A DNA stretch of 64,000 nucleotides. It comes from CAWHNT01 sp963830775 (GTDB taxonomy: Bacteria > Pseudomonadota > Alphaproteobacteria > Geminicoccales > Geminicoccaceae). Both the position numbers and the translations under genes were made by a program. Below the pieces are notes generated by a model. The model did no database searches, was not told where the DNA came from, and saw only the letters and a program-made list of their open reading frames with translations. The stretch's first letter is position 1. Each line of letters opens with the position of its first letter. The DNA is taken from assembly GCA_963830775.1 (NCBI GenBank), contig CAWHNT010000026.1:84862-148861 (forward strand), in the 5' to 3' direction. Below, one piece after another: positions 47,380 through 55,704 of the stretch.

Positions 47380-47542
47380 CTCACCAGGCCGTGCTCGGGC
47401 GAGGGATCGCACGGGGCTGGAGCCGGTGCCACGGCAAGCCCTCGAGCAGGGTCGCGAGCTGCGCCGCGCTCAAGCGCACCACGCCTTCCGCCGGTGAGGG
47501 CCAGCTGAACCGCCCGGCCTCCAGCCTCTTGCTGTAGAGGCA
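47380..47542 (-). pseudogene. tnpB: IS66 TnpB, C-terminal fragment
   Basis: The minus strand encodes CLYSKRLEAGRFSWPSPAEG, VVRLSAAQLATLLEGLPWHR and a final IPRPSTAW before TGA. This is the C-terminal half of IS66 Orf2/TnpB. It begins exactly where the 4.86-kb element B ends; the N-terminal half lies on the far side at 52404-52597. The two halves together make a complete TnpB (VYDGTGL + CLYSKRL). Confidence 0.8.
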
Positions 47543-47648
47543 CGTCTCCCTCTCCAAGGAACCGCTGCAAAGGACCTGCGGTTGGATGCGTCACCTCGCG
47601 TAGGCATCGAGGCCCTACGCGCGCTAGCTCAATGGATGGCGAGGCGTC

Positions 47649-47942
47649 ATGGCGCGGGAGCAGCGACAGGAGCGAGCGGTGAGCTGGTCCGATCTGCCGG
47701 CCGGGCGCCGCCACAGGCTGGCGGTGCTGATCGGGCGGATGGCGCGGCGACGGCTCGGCACGGCTCCGGAAGCAGCGGAGACCGCCCATGAGCCGTTCCC
47801 TGAGGCCGAAGGCAGGGACACTGCCGAGCAAGATCCAAGACGGCCACCTCGAGCGGCTGGCCATTGTCTACGTCCGGCAGTCGACCCTCCAGCAACTCGA
47901 GCACCACCGCGAGTCGACCCGGGTCCAGTACGCCCTCGCTGA
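47649..47942 (+). CDS. Small basic protein upstream of the element B recombinase
   Basis: The frame begins ATG 47649 and encodes MAREQRQERAVSWSDLPAGR, RHRLAVLIGRMARRRL and an acidic region. It overlaps the recombinase start (47788) by about 155 bp, an unusually long overlap. Only the first ~55 residues look protein-like, so the natural end may be earlier and lost to an indel. The position matches the 61-residue gene in element C. The function is unknown. Confidence 0.45.
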   Translation: MAREQRQERAVSWSDLPAGRRHRLAVLIGRMARRRLGTAPEAAETAHEPFPEAEGRDTAEQDPRRPPRAAGHCLRPAVDPPATRAPPRVDPGPVRPR

Positions 47943-48289
47943 CCGGGCCTGCCTGCTCGGGTGGGCCCGCCCGCGGGTGATCGTCATCGACGACGACCTC
48001 GGCTGCTCCGGCGCCTCGGCGGCGCAGCGGCCCGGCTTCCAGAGGTTGGTCGCCGAGGTCGGCCTCGGCCATGTCGGCCTGGTGCTCGGCTTCGAGGTCT
48101 CGCGCCTCGCGCGCTCCTGCCGGGACTGGTACCACCTGCTCGAGATCTGCGCCCTGGCCGGAACCCTCATCGCCGACAACGACGGCGTGTACGATCCCAC
48201 TTCTCGCTACCCCTATCCGGCCGAGGAATGCTCGGCCCGAGCAGGTAACGGTCACCGATCCGGCGCATCCGCTCTATGGGCGGACGTTC

Positions 48290-48566
48290 GTGCTCGTCTC
48301 GCTGACAAGGGCACCCGGCCCGGGCAGCTGCGTCCAGGTTGCCTACCAAGGCGACATCATGCTGAAGATCCCGATCGAGGCGACGAGCCTGCGGCCGGCC
48401 GCACCGAGCATGCCTGCGAGCAAGCTCACGCTCCACGCCATCCAGGAGCTGGTACGCCTCGCCACCCGGGACGAACCGCCTGATCCGGGGGCGCCTGACC
48501 ACACTGGGCCCCAAGCCGACCTCGTACCGCGCCCGTCGCCACCGCCCGCCCGGAGGTGAGCCATGA
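48290..48566 (+). pseudogene. Element A small upstream protein (copy 2), frameshifted
   Basis: This is the same gene as at 41914-42189: GTFxLVS region, then VQVAYQGDIMLKIPIEATSL and LTLHAIQELVRLATRDEPPD. At about 48488 a run of five Gs, four in copy 1, shifts the frame, so the C-terminus differs from copy 1 (GAPDHTGPQ instead of GRLTTLGPK). The correct frame would stop at 48564-48566, overlapping the recombinase ATG. The single homopolymer difference between near-identical copies suggests a sequencing slip or very recent mutation. Confidence 0.6.
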
Positions 48567-50626
48567 ACGCGGAACTCGTCACAGCCCGGCACCTGGCCCG
48601 CAAGGCCGTGATCTACATCCGTCAGTCCAGCCCGCATCAGGTGCTGGCCAACCAGGAGAGCCTGCGCCTGCAGTACGCGCTCCGCCAGCGCGCTTGCGAG
48701 CTCGGCTGGCACGAGGCCACCATCGAGGTGATCGACGCCGATCTCGGCCTGAGCGGAGCGGCCGCCGAGCACCGTCGTGGCTTCAAGGAGCTGATCGCCC
48801 GCGTCACCTTGGGGGAGGTCGGTATTGTCCTCTCCTCCGAGGTCACCCGGCTCGCCCGGAACTGCTCGGATTGGTATCCTTTGCTCGACCTGTGCGGCTA
48901 CCGGGCGTGTCTGATCGCTGATCGGGATGGCGTCTACGATCCGGGATCGCTCAATGGGCGACTTCTGCTGGGGCTGAAGGGCACCATGTCCGAGGTCGAG
49001 CTGCACCTGCTGCGCGGCCGTCTCACTGCCGGCCTGCTGAGTAAGGCCGCCCGCGGCGAGCTGGGCCTGGCGCTACCGGCCGGTCTCGAGCGCGATGCCG
49101 ACGGCCGTGTCACCAAGGATCCCGACCGGGAGGTGCAGGACCGGATTGCGTTGGTCTTCACCACCTTCCTCGAGCAGGGCTCGGTATCCAGGGTGATGAA
49201 GAGCTTCAAGAGCCGCCAGCTCACCGTGCCGCGGCGCGACCGCTTCGGCGAGGTAGCTTGGCGGGCGCCGACCACCGGCATGCTCGGCGGCATCCTCAAG
49301 AACCCGGCCTATGCCGGGGCCTTTGTCTACGGCCGAACCCGGTCCTGCCACCGGCACTATGCCAACGGCAAGCTGGTCACCACCCGCTGCCCGAGGAGCG
49401 AATGGCAAATCGTGGTGCAGGGCAAGTACCCCGCCTACCTCGACTGGGACAGCTTCGAGCGGATCCAGGCGATGCTGCGCGACAACTATGCCGAGTACGT
49501 GCGGAACAAGACACGCGGGGTGCCGCGTGACGGCGCCGCCCTGCTGCAGGGTATCGTCTGGTGCGGACAGTGCGGCCACAAGATGGTCGTGCAGTACAAG
49601 GCCGGCAACCGCTACGTCTGCAACCACCTGCATGCTACCCGTGGCGAGCCGGTGTGCCAGCACCTGCCGGCCGACCCGATCGATGCGGAGGTGGTGGCCG
49701 CGTTCTTCGCGGCGGTGACCCCGGCCGAGCTGGAGGCCTGGGCGCAGGCTCATGACGCCCGCCGTCAGGCAGAGGCGGCGCTCGATCGTGCCGGGAGGCT
49801 GCAGGTCGAGCGGCTACGCTACCAGGCGGCGCTCGCCGAGCGGCAGTTCCACCGCATCGATCCCGACAACCGGCTGGTAGCGGCCGAGCTGGAGCACCGC
49901 TGGGAGCTTGCCTTACGGGAGCTGCGCCAGGCTGAGGACGCGCTGGCACGGCACCGGGCGGCACGCGCCAAGCCGGAGGCGCTGTCGGCGGAAGACCGGG
50001 CCCGCTTTCTCACGCTTGGCCCGCAGCTGCCGGCGCTCTGGCGGCAGCCGGACATGACGCGCGAGCGCAAGAAGGCGCTGCTGCGCAGCCTGATCGACAA
50101 AGTAGTGCTGCGGCGGATGGCGGCCGACCGGATCAGCATCCGCATCGTCTGGCGCGGCGGTGAGATCTCCGGGCTCGAGATCGAAGTCGCGGTGTACACA
50201 CATCGGGTCCTGGCGCGTGGCGTCGAGATGGAGGCCCGGCTGCTCGCGTTGGCGCGCCAGGGGGCGGACGACGCCACCATCGCCGCGCAACTGACCCGGG
50301 AGGGGTACCGCTCGGCCCGCTGCGACCATGTTTCCGCGGACACGGTGCGCCATATCCGCCATCAGCATCGTGTGCTGCGCGACTGGCGCCGGGCGCATCC
50401 GCGGCATGTTCCGGGGTGGTTGACCATGGCCGAACTGGCCCGGCGGCTGCGGGTGTCCCGTGACTGGCTCGAGCGACGCATTCGCAACGGGACCATCGCC
50501 ATCGCCCGCGATGCCGCCAGCGGTCGCCTCCTGTTCCCGGACACCGACGTCACCCTCGCCCACTTTCAGGAGCTGAAGGCCGGCTTGGTCGATCACCTCG
50601 ACTACCTGCCGTCAACAGCCCAATGA
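48563..50626 (+). CDS. Element A large serine recombinase (copy 2), intact
   Basis: A 687-residue enzyme almost identical to the copy on the minus strand at 39854-41917. Four differences were seen: His for Gln at residue 50, His for Arg in ELEHRWEL, Gly for Ala in EISGLEIEV, and Ile for Val in TVRHIRHQH. The catalytic RQSS, recombinase domain, zinc ribbon, coiled coil and C-terminal helix-turn-helix are all present. The ribosome site GGAGGTGA lies just before ATG 48563. Its own gene contains GGCGTCTACGATCCG (48929-48943), nearly the sequence at which element A sits in its two hosts. It is probably active and the mover of both copies. Confidence 0.93.
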   Translation: MNAELVTARHLARKAVIYIRQSSPHQVLANQESLRLQYALRQRACELGWHEATIEVIDADLGLSGAAAEHRRGFKELIARVTLGEVGIVLSSEVTRLARNCSDWYPLLDLCGYRACLIADRDGVYDPGSLNGRLLLGLKGTMSEVELHLLRGRLTAGLLSKAARGELGLALPAGLERDADGRVTKDPDREVQDRIALVFTTFLEQGSVSRVMKSFKSRQLTVPRRDRFGEVAWRAPTTGMLGGILKNPAYAGAFVYGRTRSCHRHYANGKLVTTRCPRSEWQIVVQGKYPAYLDWDSFERIQAMLRDNYAEYVRNKTRGVPRDGAALLQGIVWCGQCGHKMVVQYKAGNRYVCNHLHATRGEPVCQHLPADPIDAEVVAAFFAAVTPAELEAWAQAHDARRQAEAALDRAGRLQVERLRYQAALAERQFHRIDPDNRLVAAELEHRWELALRELRQAEDALARHRAARAKPEALSAEDRARFLTLGPQLPALWRQPDMTRERKKALLRSLIDKVVLRRMAADRISIRIVWRGGEISGLEIEVAVYTHRVLARGVEMEARLLALARQGADDATIAAQLTREGYRSARCDHVSADTVRHIRHQHRVLRDWRRAHPRHVPGWLTMAELARRLRVSRDWLERRIRNGTIAIARDAASGRLLFPDTDVTLAHFQELKAGLVDHLDYLPSTAQ

Positions 50627-52403
50627 GGGCATCAACATGACAGATCGTACGACCCGGGGCTCTACAACGACCGCCTCTTGCTGGGCCTCAAGGGCACCAT
50701 GAGCGAGGCCGAGCTCCACATCATGCGGGCGCGGTTCGAGGAGGGACGCTGGAACAAGGCCGAGCGCGGCGAGCTGGGCTTCAACCTGCCGCGCGGCTTC
50801 CTGCGTCGCCCCTCGGGCGAGATCATCCTCGATCCGGACGAGCGGGTGCGTAATACGCTGCGCCTGGTCTTCGACATCTTCGAGCGACGCCGCAGCGCCC
50901 ACGGCGTGGTGCGTTACCTGGCCGCGCACGATGTCGACCTGCCGGATCGGGCCCGTCATGGCCCGGCCAAGGGTGAGATCACCTGGCGCCCGCCCACCCG
51001 CGTCGCCGTCCTCGGCATCCTGACCAACCCGGCCTATGCCGGCGCCTACGCCTATGGCCGGCGTGCCACGGGGCCGAGCCCGGGCCGTCCGGAACGCCGC
51101 CTTCCCCGGCATGGCGACTGGCGGATCCTCATCCAGGACCGCCTACCGGCCTACATTCCTTGGGAGACCTACGAGAGGAACCAGCGGCAGTTGGCGGCCA
51201 ACCGGAGCAAGCATGTCGGGGTCGCGCGCGGCGGCCCGTCGCTGCTGGCCGGGCTCCTGGTTTGCGGCCGATGCGGCTACCGCATGGCCACCAACTACCG
51301 CACCAACGCGCGCGGCGTGCAGTACAGCTGCACCCGGCTGCAGGTGAACCGCGGTGAAGCCGCCTGCCAGTGCTTCGCCGGGCGCACCCTGGACGCCTTC
51401 GTCACCGACCTCGTGCTGGCCGCGCTGCGTCCCTCGGCGATCGAGGTCAGCCTGCAGCTGGCCGAGGACATCGAGCTCGAACGGGCGCAGCAGCACCGCC
51501 ACTGGACCTTGCGCCTGGAGCGGGCGCGCTACGAGGTGGAGCGGGCGGAGCGCCAGTACGACCGCGTCGAACCGGAGAACCGGCTGGTCGCGCGGACGCT
51601 CGAGAAGCGCTGGGAGGAGGCGCTGGCCACCAAGGCCGAACTCGAGGCCGAGCACGCCCGGTTCATGGCCCGTGAGCCTGCCAGGCTGACCGCAGCCGAG
51701 CGCGAACAGATCCGCCGGCTGGCCGAGGACATCCCGGCGATCTGGCACGCCCCGACGACGACGCCGACCGCGCGCCAGGAGATCGTCCGGCTGATGCTCG
51801 ACCGGGTGGTGGTCACGGTCGTCGGCGAGAGCGAACTGATGACGGTGGAGTGCCACTGGGCCGGCGGGTGCCGCACATCCCACCAAGTGATCCGCCCGGT
51901 GCGGCGGCTGCGCCAGCTCCGGCACCACCGAGAGCTCGTCGCCAGGATCGAGGCCATGTTCGGCGAAGGCTGCCGCCCGCCCGAGATCGCGCGCCGGCTC
52001 AACGCCGAGGGCTGGCGCACGGTGCGCAACCGGCCCTTCAGCGAGAACGCGGCCCGCTCGCTGCTCCAGCGCAAAGGCCTGCTGCCGGATGGGCGCCACC
52101 GCCCGAGCGCGGTCGTGGACCGCGCGCCGGATGAATGCACGGTGGCGGAGTTGTCGGTCCGGCTCGATGTGCCGGAGGGGACGATCTATCGCTGGCTGCA
52201 CACGGGCCAGCTCAAGGCGCGCAAGACCACCGCAGTCCGCCACGACCTCTGGCTCGTCCGGCTGCAGGATGCCATCGACCATGACAGACGCCGCCATGCC
52301 CGCCCGCAGTGGATGCCGCCGGTGAGGTAGAGGCTCCGCACCCCGAAGCCCTTCCGGCCACTCGGCCCAACCTGCTCTACAGAGGTGTCGTGATGACAGG
52401 ACG

Positions 52404-52597
52404 ACCAGGCCGGTCCCGTCATAGACCAGGATCTTGATCCGGTCGCCGCGCTTGGAGCGGAACACCACGATCACCCCCGAATGCGGGTCGAGGCCGAGCT
52501 GGCTCTGCGCCAGGGCCGCCAGGCTGTCGTGGCCGCGCCGGAAGTCGACCGGCCGGGTGGCGATCACCACCCGGACCGCGTCGGCAGGGACGATCAT
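52404..52597 (-). pseudogene. tnpB: IS66 TnpB, N-terminal fragment
   Basis: From ATG 52597 the frame gives MIVPADAVRVVIATRPVDFR RGHDSLAALA and FRSKRGDRIKILVYDGTGL, the first ~65 residues of TnpB. Element B then interrupts it; the C-terminal part is at 47380-47542. The start overlaps the tnpA stop (ATGA), the normal IS66 arrangement. Confidence 0.82.
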
Positions 52598-53031
52598 GTG
52601 CTGGCGCGAAGTGCGATGGCGATCTCCGCCACCCGTGCCGCCGGACAGTCGCCGGTAAGCCGGACGGTCACCCCGCCCGCCTCGATCTCGATCGGTGCCG
52701 GAACCTTGGCCGATAGCGGTGCCGGAGGCTCGTCCAGCACCAGGGCGGCAAAGTCGAGCTGGCTCTCGGCCGGCAACGCCAGGGTGCCCCGGCGTGCCTG
52801 GCGCCGCCAGGTCGTCACCTGCTGCGGCGCCACCCCGTGCCGCCGCGCGACATCGACCACCCGGACACCCGCCGCGAACGACTCCACCACGATCCGGGCC
52901 TTGACCGCGTCCGGCCAGCTGCGCCGGCCCGTGGGGCCCGCCATGACCTCCAGCCGCTCGACGGTCTTCCGCCGTGACGCCAATAAAAGCTGCGCTCTTT
53001 GCTGCAAAGCTGCCGCCCCAACCGTCCGCAA
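52594..53031 (-). CDS. tnpA: IS66 accessory protein TnpA
   Basis: The open frame is 145 residues. The conserved part begins PTGRRSWPDAVKARIVVESF, then VVDVARRHGVAPQQVTTWRR (helix-turn-helix), and ends ARVAEIAIALRAST. Typical TnpA proteins are 120-140 residues, so the true start may be an internal codon; ATG 52944 would be too short at the N-terminus, whereas 53031 includes RKTVERLEV, which looks family-like. It is the first gene of the IS66 operon whose tnpB and tnpC are split. An IS66-like end (GTGTGGAGGACGCTTACG) lies at about 53079-53096. Confidence 0.8.
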   Translation of the reverse strand: MRTVGAAALQQRAQLLLASRRKTVERLEVMAGPTGRRSWPDAVKARIVVESFAAGVRVVDVARRHGVAPQQVTTWRRQARRGTLALPAESQLDFAALVLDEPPAPLSAKVPAPIEIEAGGVTVRLTGDCPAARVAEIAIALRAST

Positions 53032-53089
53032 ACCAGCGCTCAGTGGAGCAGGCCAGCTCCGCCCGAGCCAGTCAGGGGGTGTGGAGGAC

Positions 53090-53490
53090 GCTTACGATAG
53101 TCGGCGTCCACCGCCAGACGGTGAACATCTGGCTCAAGCGCTATCGCCAGCAGGGCGAGGACGGCGTGCTCGATGGCAGGCGGGTGTCGCCGCGGCGCGG
53201 CAAGGGAGCCTTGAGCGCTGAGGAGACAGGCCAGGTCCGGGCCTGGATCGTCGAGCAGACCCCAGACCAGCTCGGGCTGCCCTTCGCCTTATGGACCAGC
53301 CGACCGGTGCGTGAGCTGATTGAGCAGCGCCTCGGCAAGCGGCTCGGCCCAACAGCGGTGCAGCTCTACCTGCAGCGCTGGGGCCTGACCCCCCAAAAGC
53401 CCCTGGTCCGGGCGAAGGAGCGCCAGCCCGCCGCGATCACGGCCTGGCTCGAGACCAGCTATCCGGCTATTGCCAGGCGGGCCAGAGCGG
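53090..53490 (+). pseudogene. IS630-family transposase, N-terminal fragment
   Basis: The frame encodes TIVGVHRQTVNIWLKRYRQQ, GEDGVLDGRRVSPRRGKGAL, LPFALWTSRPVRELIEQRLG and LYLQRWGLTPQKPLVRAKER, ending YPAIARRARA. These are the DNA-binding and linker domains of an IS630 transposase. The DDE core is absent; just downstream the sequence switches to the tail of an istA gene. Confidence 0.72.
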
Positions 53491-53499
53491 CGCGGGCGG

Positions 53500-53685
53500 G
53501 CGGTGCGCGAGGCGCTCCGGCTCGGTGCCATCGGCTTCGATGCGGTCAAGCACCTGGTCTTGTGCCGGATCGAGCGCCGGCCGCCCAAGCTCGACCTCGT
53601 GGCCTATCCCTACCTGCCCAGGGTCACGGTCGCGACCACCCAGGCCAAGGCCTACATGGCCCTGCTCGGCGGAGCGGCAGCGTGA
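53500..53685 (+). pseudogene. istA: IS21 IstA, C-terminal tail
   Basis: LGAIGFDAVKHLVLCRIERR, PPKLDLVAYPYLPRVTVATT and AYMALLGGAAA before TGA are the last ~60 residues of an IstA of the type whose tail overlaps istB. The rest of istA has been replaced by the IS630 fragment. The stop overlaps the istB start at 53682. Confidence 0.72.
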
Positions 53686-54034
53686 GCGACCCGCCCCAGC
53701 TCCTGCTGGCGCACCACCTCAAGGCACTCAAGCTGCCGACCTTCCTGCGCGAGCACGACAAGCTCGCCCGGCAGTGCGCGGCGGAGGGTGTCGACCATAC
53801 CGCCTACCTGCTGCGCCTTGCCGAGCTCGAGCTGCTCGACCGCGAGCGGCGGATGATCGAGCGGCGCATCCGCGAGGCGCGGTTCCCGGCGGTCAAGAGC
53901 CTGGACAGCTTCGACTTCGCCGCCATCCCGGCCTTGAACAAGATGCTGGTCCTGGAGCTCGCCCGCGGCACCTACCTCGAGCAGCGGGAGAACGTGATCG
54001 CGCTCGGGCCAAGCGGCACCGGCAAGACCCATGT

Positions 54035-54354
54035 ATCCACAGCGGCGCCGGATCCGAGGCCGAGGGGAAGACGGGTGGAGCGGCCTGCCGATGGCCAGGC
54101 GATGTGATCGCGGCTCGGGTCCGGCACCGAGGTGCCGGTGCCGGACCATCCGTCGCTATCCTTTCGCCCGGGCGGCGGTGCCGTGGGCGTCATCCAGCAG
54201 TGAGAGCTCCCCAGCGTCTCGACGACGTGACGACGTGCCCCGGACCCGGCCTGGGCGGGCGAGAGTGAGGAGATTGTGGCGGCACGGCCGGCCACGGATC
54301 AAGCACATGGCTGCGCCACCCAGGACTTCGCCCGCAACGCGCAGGGAGGATCTC
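54035..54354 (+). ncRNA. Candidate bridge-RNA region of the IS110 element
   Basis: About 320 bases without a supportable gene between the element's left end and its transposase. It contains a strong hairpin at 54121-54138 (CCGGCAC-CGAG-GTGCCGG) and further GC-rich inverted repeats. In IS110-group elements this region is known to encode a structured RNA that pairs with donor and target DNA. I could not identify the guide loops by eye. An eight-base complement to the target (CATGGGTC versus GACCCATG) occurs at the transposase start codon and may be chance. The assignment is by position and family only. Confidence 0.45.
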
Positions 54355-55704
54355 ATGGGTCAGCGCACGGTCGGCATCGACCTCGCCATCCGCGGCGACC
54401 ACGTCGCGCGTATCCTCGACGATGGCCGGCCACAGGGCCGGCCGATCCGCTTCCGGCTGACGCCCGACAGCCTCGACCGCCTGCTCGCGGGCGTACGGGA
54501 CGGGCTCCCGCCGGGCGGCACCGTGACCGCGGTGATGGAGCCGACCGGTATGGCTTGGTTCCCGGTCGCCCGCTGGCTCGAGCAGGCCGGGATCAAGGTG
54601 ATCCGGGTCAAGGGCCAACGCGTCCGGGCGCTGCGCCGCTACCTCAGCGAGCACGCCAAGACGGACGCTGCCGACGCCTACGTGCTGGGCGCGATCCCAT
54701 TCTTCGGTGGCGTGCCCGCCGACCCGGTCTACGTGCCCGATGCCGAGCGGCACGCGCTGCAGCGCCTGACGCGCCAGCGCGAGCGCCTGGAGGACGAGGT
54801 CACGGCCATCAAGCGCCGGCTGCTCGACCTGGTGCGCTGGGCATGCCCCGCCTTGGAGGCTGTGCTGCCGGACTTCCGGACCAAGCTGGCACTCGCCGTC
54901 CTCCACGACCTGCTGGATCCCGCGAGCGTCGCCAAGGCGCGGCGGGCGGTGCTGCTCCGCTTCGTCGCCAAGCATGCCAGCGGCAACCACCCTCACCGTG
55001 GCCCCTTCGCTGAGGCCTTGGTGGACGGGCTCAAGGCGGCCGCGGCGGAGACCCGGCGCCTGCACGGGACGGCGGTCGACTTCGCGCGTCTGCAGCTGGA
55101 GGTCGCCCTCGAGATCGACCGACTGCGCCTGACCGAAGGCCAGCTCACCCGGCTCGGCCGCGAGATCGAGGCGCTCTACCGCAAACTCCACCCGTCCGAC
55201 GCCCTGCGCACGATCCCCGGCATCGGCGACGCCCTGGCGCCACTCGTGCTGGGCGTGCTGCACGAGGCCCGGCGGTTCGCCGGCCTGCACCAGCTCCGTG
55301 GCTTCTGCGGGTTATTCCCGCGGACCAGCTCGTCCGGCGGGGCCGACAAGCCCGGCCAGGCGATCACCCAATCGGGCAACAACCGGATCAAGCGCGCGCT
55401 CTACCTCGCCGCCGACGCCGCGCGGCGCATCGACCCCGGCCTGGCAGCCGTCTACTGGCGGCTGATGGTCCGCAAGGGCCACCACCACAAGCAGGCCCTG
55501 TGCGCGGTCGCGACCCGCCTGGCGAACCGGATCGGCAAGGTGCTCCGCACCGGCAAGGTCTACGAACTGCGTGACATCGACGGCACGCCCATCAGCGTCG
55601 CCGAAGGCAAGGCCATCGTCGCCGAGCGGTTCGGCGTGCCCGCGGAGATCCGGAGCGCCAGACGCCGATGCCGCCCGGCAGTTACCCTGGCGGCCACCGC
55701 CTGA
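54355..55704 (+). CDS. IS110-family transposase, intact
   Basis: A 449-residue DEDD transposase/recombinase. ATG 54355 follows GGGAGGA. The N-terminal RuvC-like domain has VGIDLAIRGDHVARI (first Asp), VMEPTGMAWFPVARWL (Glu) and EHAKTDAADAYVLG (final Asp pair). The C-terminal transposase_20 domain has LRTIPGIGDALAPLVLG, FCGLFPRTSSSGGADKPGQA with the catalytic serine region, and SGNNRIKRALYLAADAARR. It is unrelated in detail to the broken IS110 at 27.7 kb. It is complete and likely functional together with its left-end RNA. Confidence 0.93.
   Translation: MGQRTVGIDLAIRGDHVARILDDGRPQGRPIRFRLTPDSLDRLLAGVRDGLPPGGTVTAVMEPTGMAWFPVARWLEQAGIKVIRVKGQRVRALRRYLSEHAKTDAADAYVLGAIPFFGGVPADPVYVPDAERHALQRLTRQRERLEDEVTAIKRRLLDLVRWACPALEAVLPDFRTKLALAVLHDLLDPASVAKARRAVLLRFVAKHASGNHPHRGPFAEALVDGLKAAAAETRRLHGTAVDFARLQLEVALEIDRLRLTEGQLTRLGREIEALYRKLHPSDALRTIPGIGDALAPLVLGVLHEARRFAGLHQLRGFCGLFPRTSSSGGADKPGQAITQSGNNRIKRALYLAADAARRIDPGLAAVYWRLMVRKGHHHKQALCAVATRLANRIGKVLRTGKVYELRDIDGTPISVAEGKAIVAERFGVPAEIRSARRRCRPAVTLAATA

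Larger units (their letters stand above)
48190..50649 (+). mobile_element. Element A, copy 2: serine-recombinase element inserted in a recombinase gene (forward orientation)
   Basis: A 2,458-bp unit bounded by TA at 48190-48191 and 50648-50649. The left junction is GGCGTG-TA-CGATCCCACTTC and the right is CATGACAGATCG-TA-CGACCCGGGG. It is nearly identical to copy 1 but in the same orientation as its host. It is one base longer because of a G5 run at about 48488 where copy 1 has G4. Joining its two ends predicts an attP core GATCGTACGATC, a perfect 12-bp palindrome. Confidence 0.9.
47788..52330 (+). pseudogene. Element B large serine recombinase, split by element A copy 2
   Basis: The N-terminal catalytic domain (47788-48191) has LAIVYVRQSTLQQLEHHRES (catalytic serine in RQS), DDDLGCSGASAAQRPGFQRL, VSRLARSCRDWYHLLEICAL and DNDGVYDP. 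Element A copy 2 lies at 48190-50649. The rest (50649-52330) is one intact frame: YDPGLYNDRLLLGLKGTMSE, LGILTNPAYAGAYAYGRRAT, zinc ribbon CGRCGYRM ... CTRLQVNRGEAACQC, a coiled coil and a C-terminal helix-turn-helix TVAELSVRLDVPEGTIYRWL. Apart from the insertion there is no frameshift, so excision of element A would restore a full-length gene of about 690 residues. The 3' part could be translated alone from TTG 50678 (550 residues) but would lack the catalytic serine. Confidence 0.88.
47543..52403 (+). mobile_element. Element B: large serine-recombinase element inserted in IS66 tnpB
   Basis: The boundaries follow from the split tnpB gene: C-terminal codons end at about 47542 and N-terminal codons resume at about 52404. 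After subtracting the nested element A copy 2 (2,458 bp) it is about 2.4 kb, the same size as element A. It carries a small gene (47649) and a large serine recombinase (47788-52330), the same layout as elements A and C. The precise crossover bases are ambiguous by a few nucleotides, with a CA near each junction. Confidence 0.75.
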
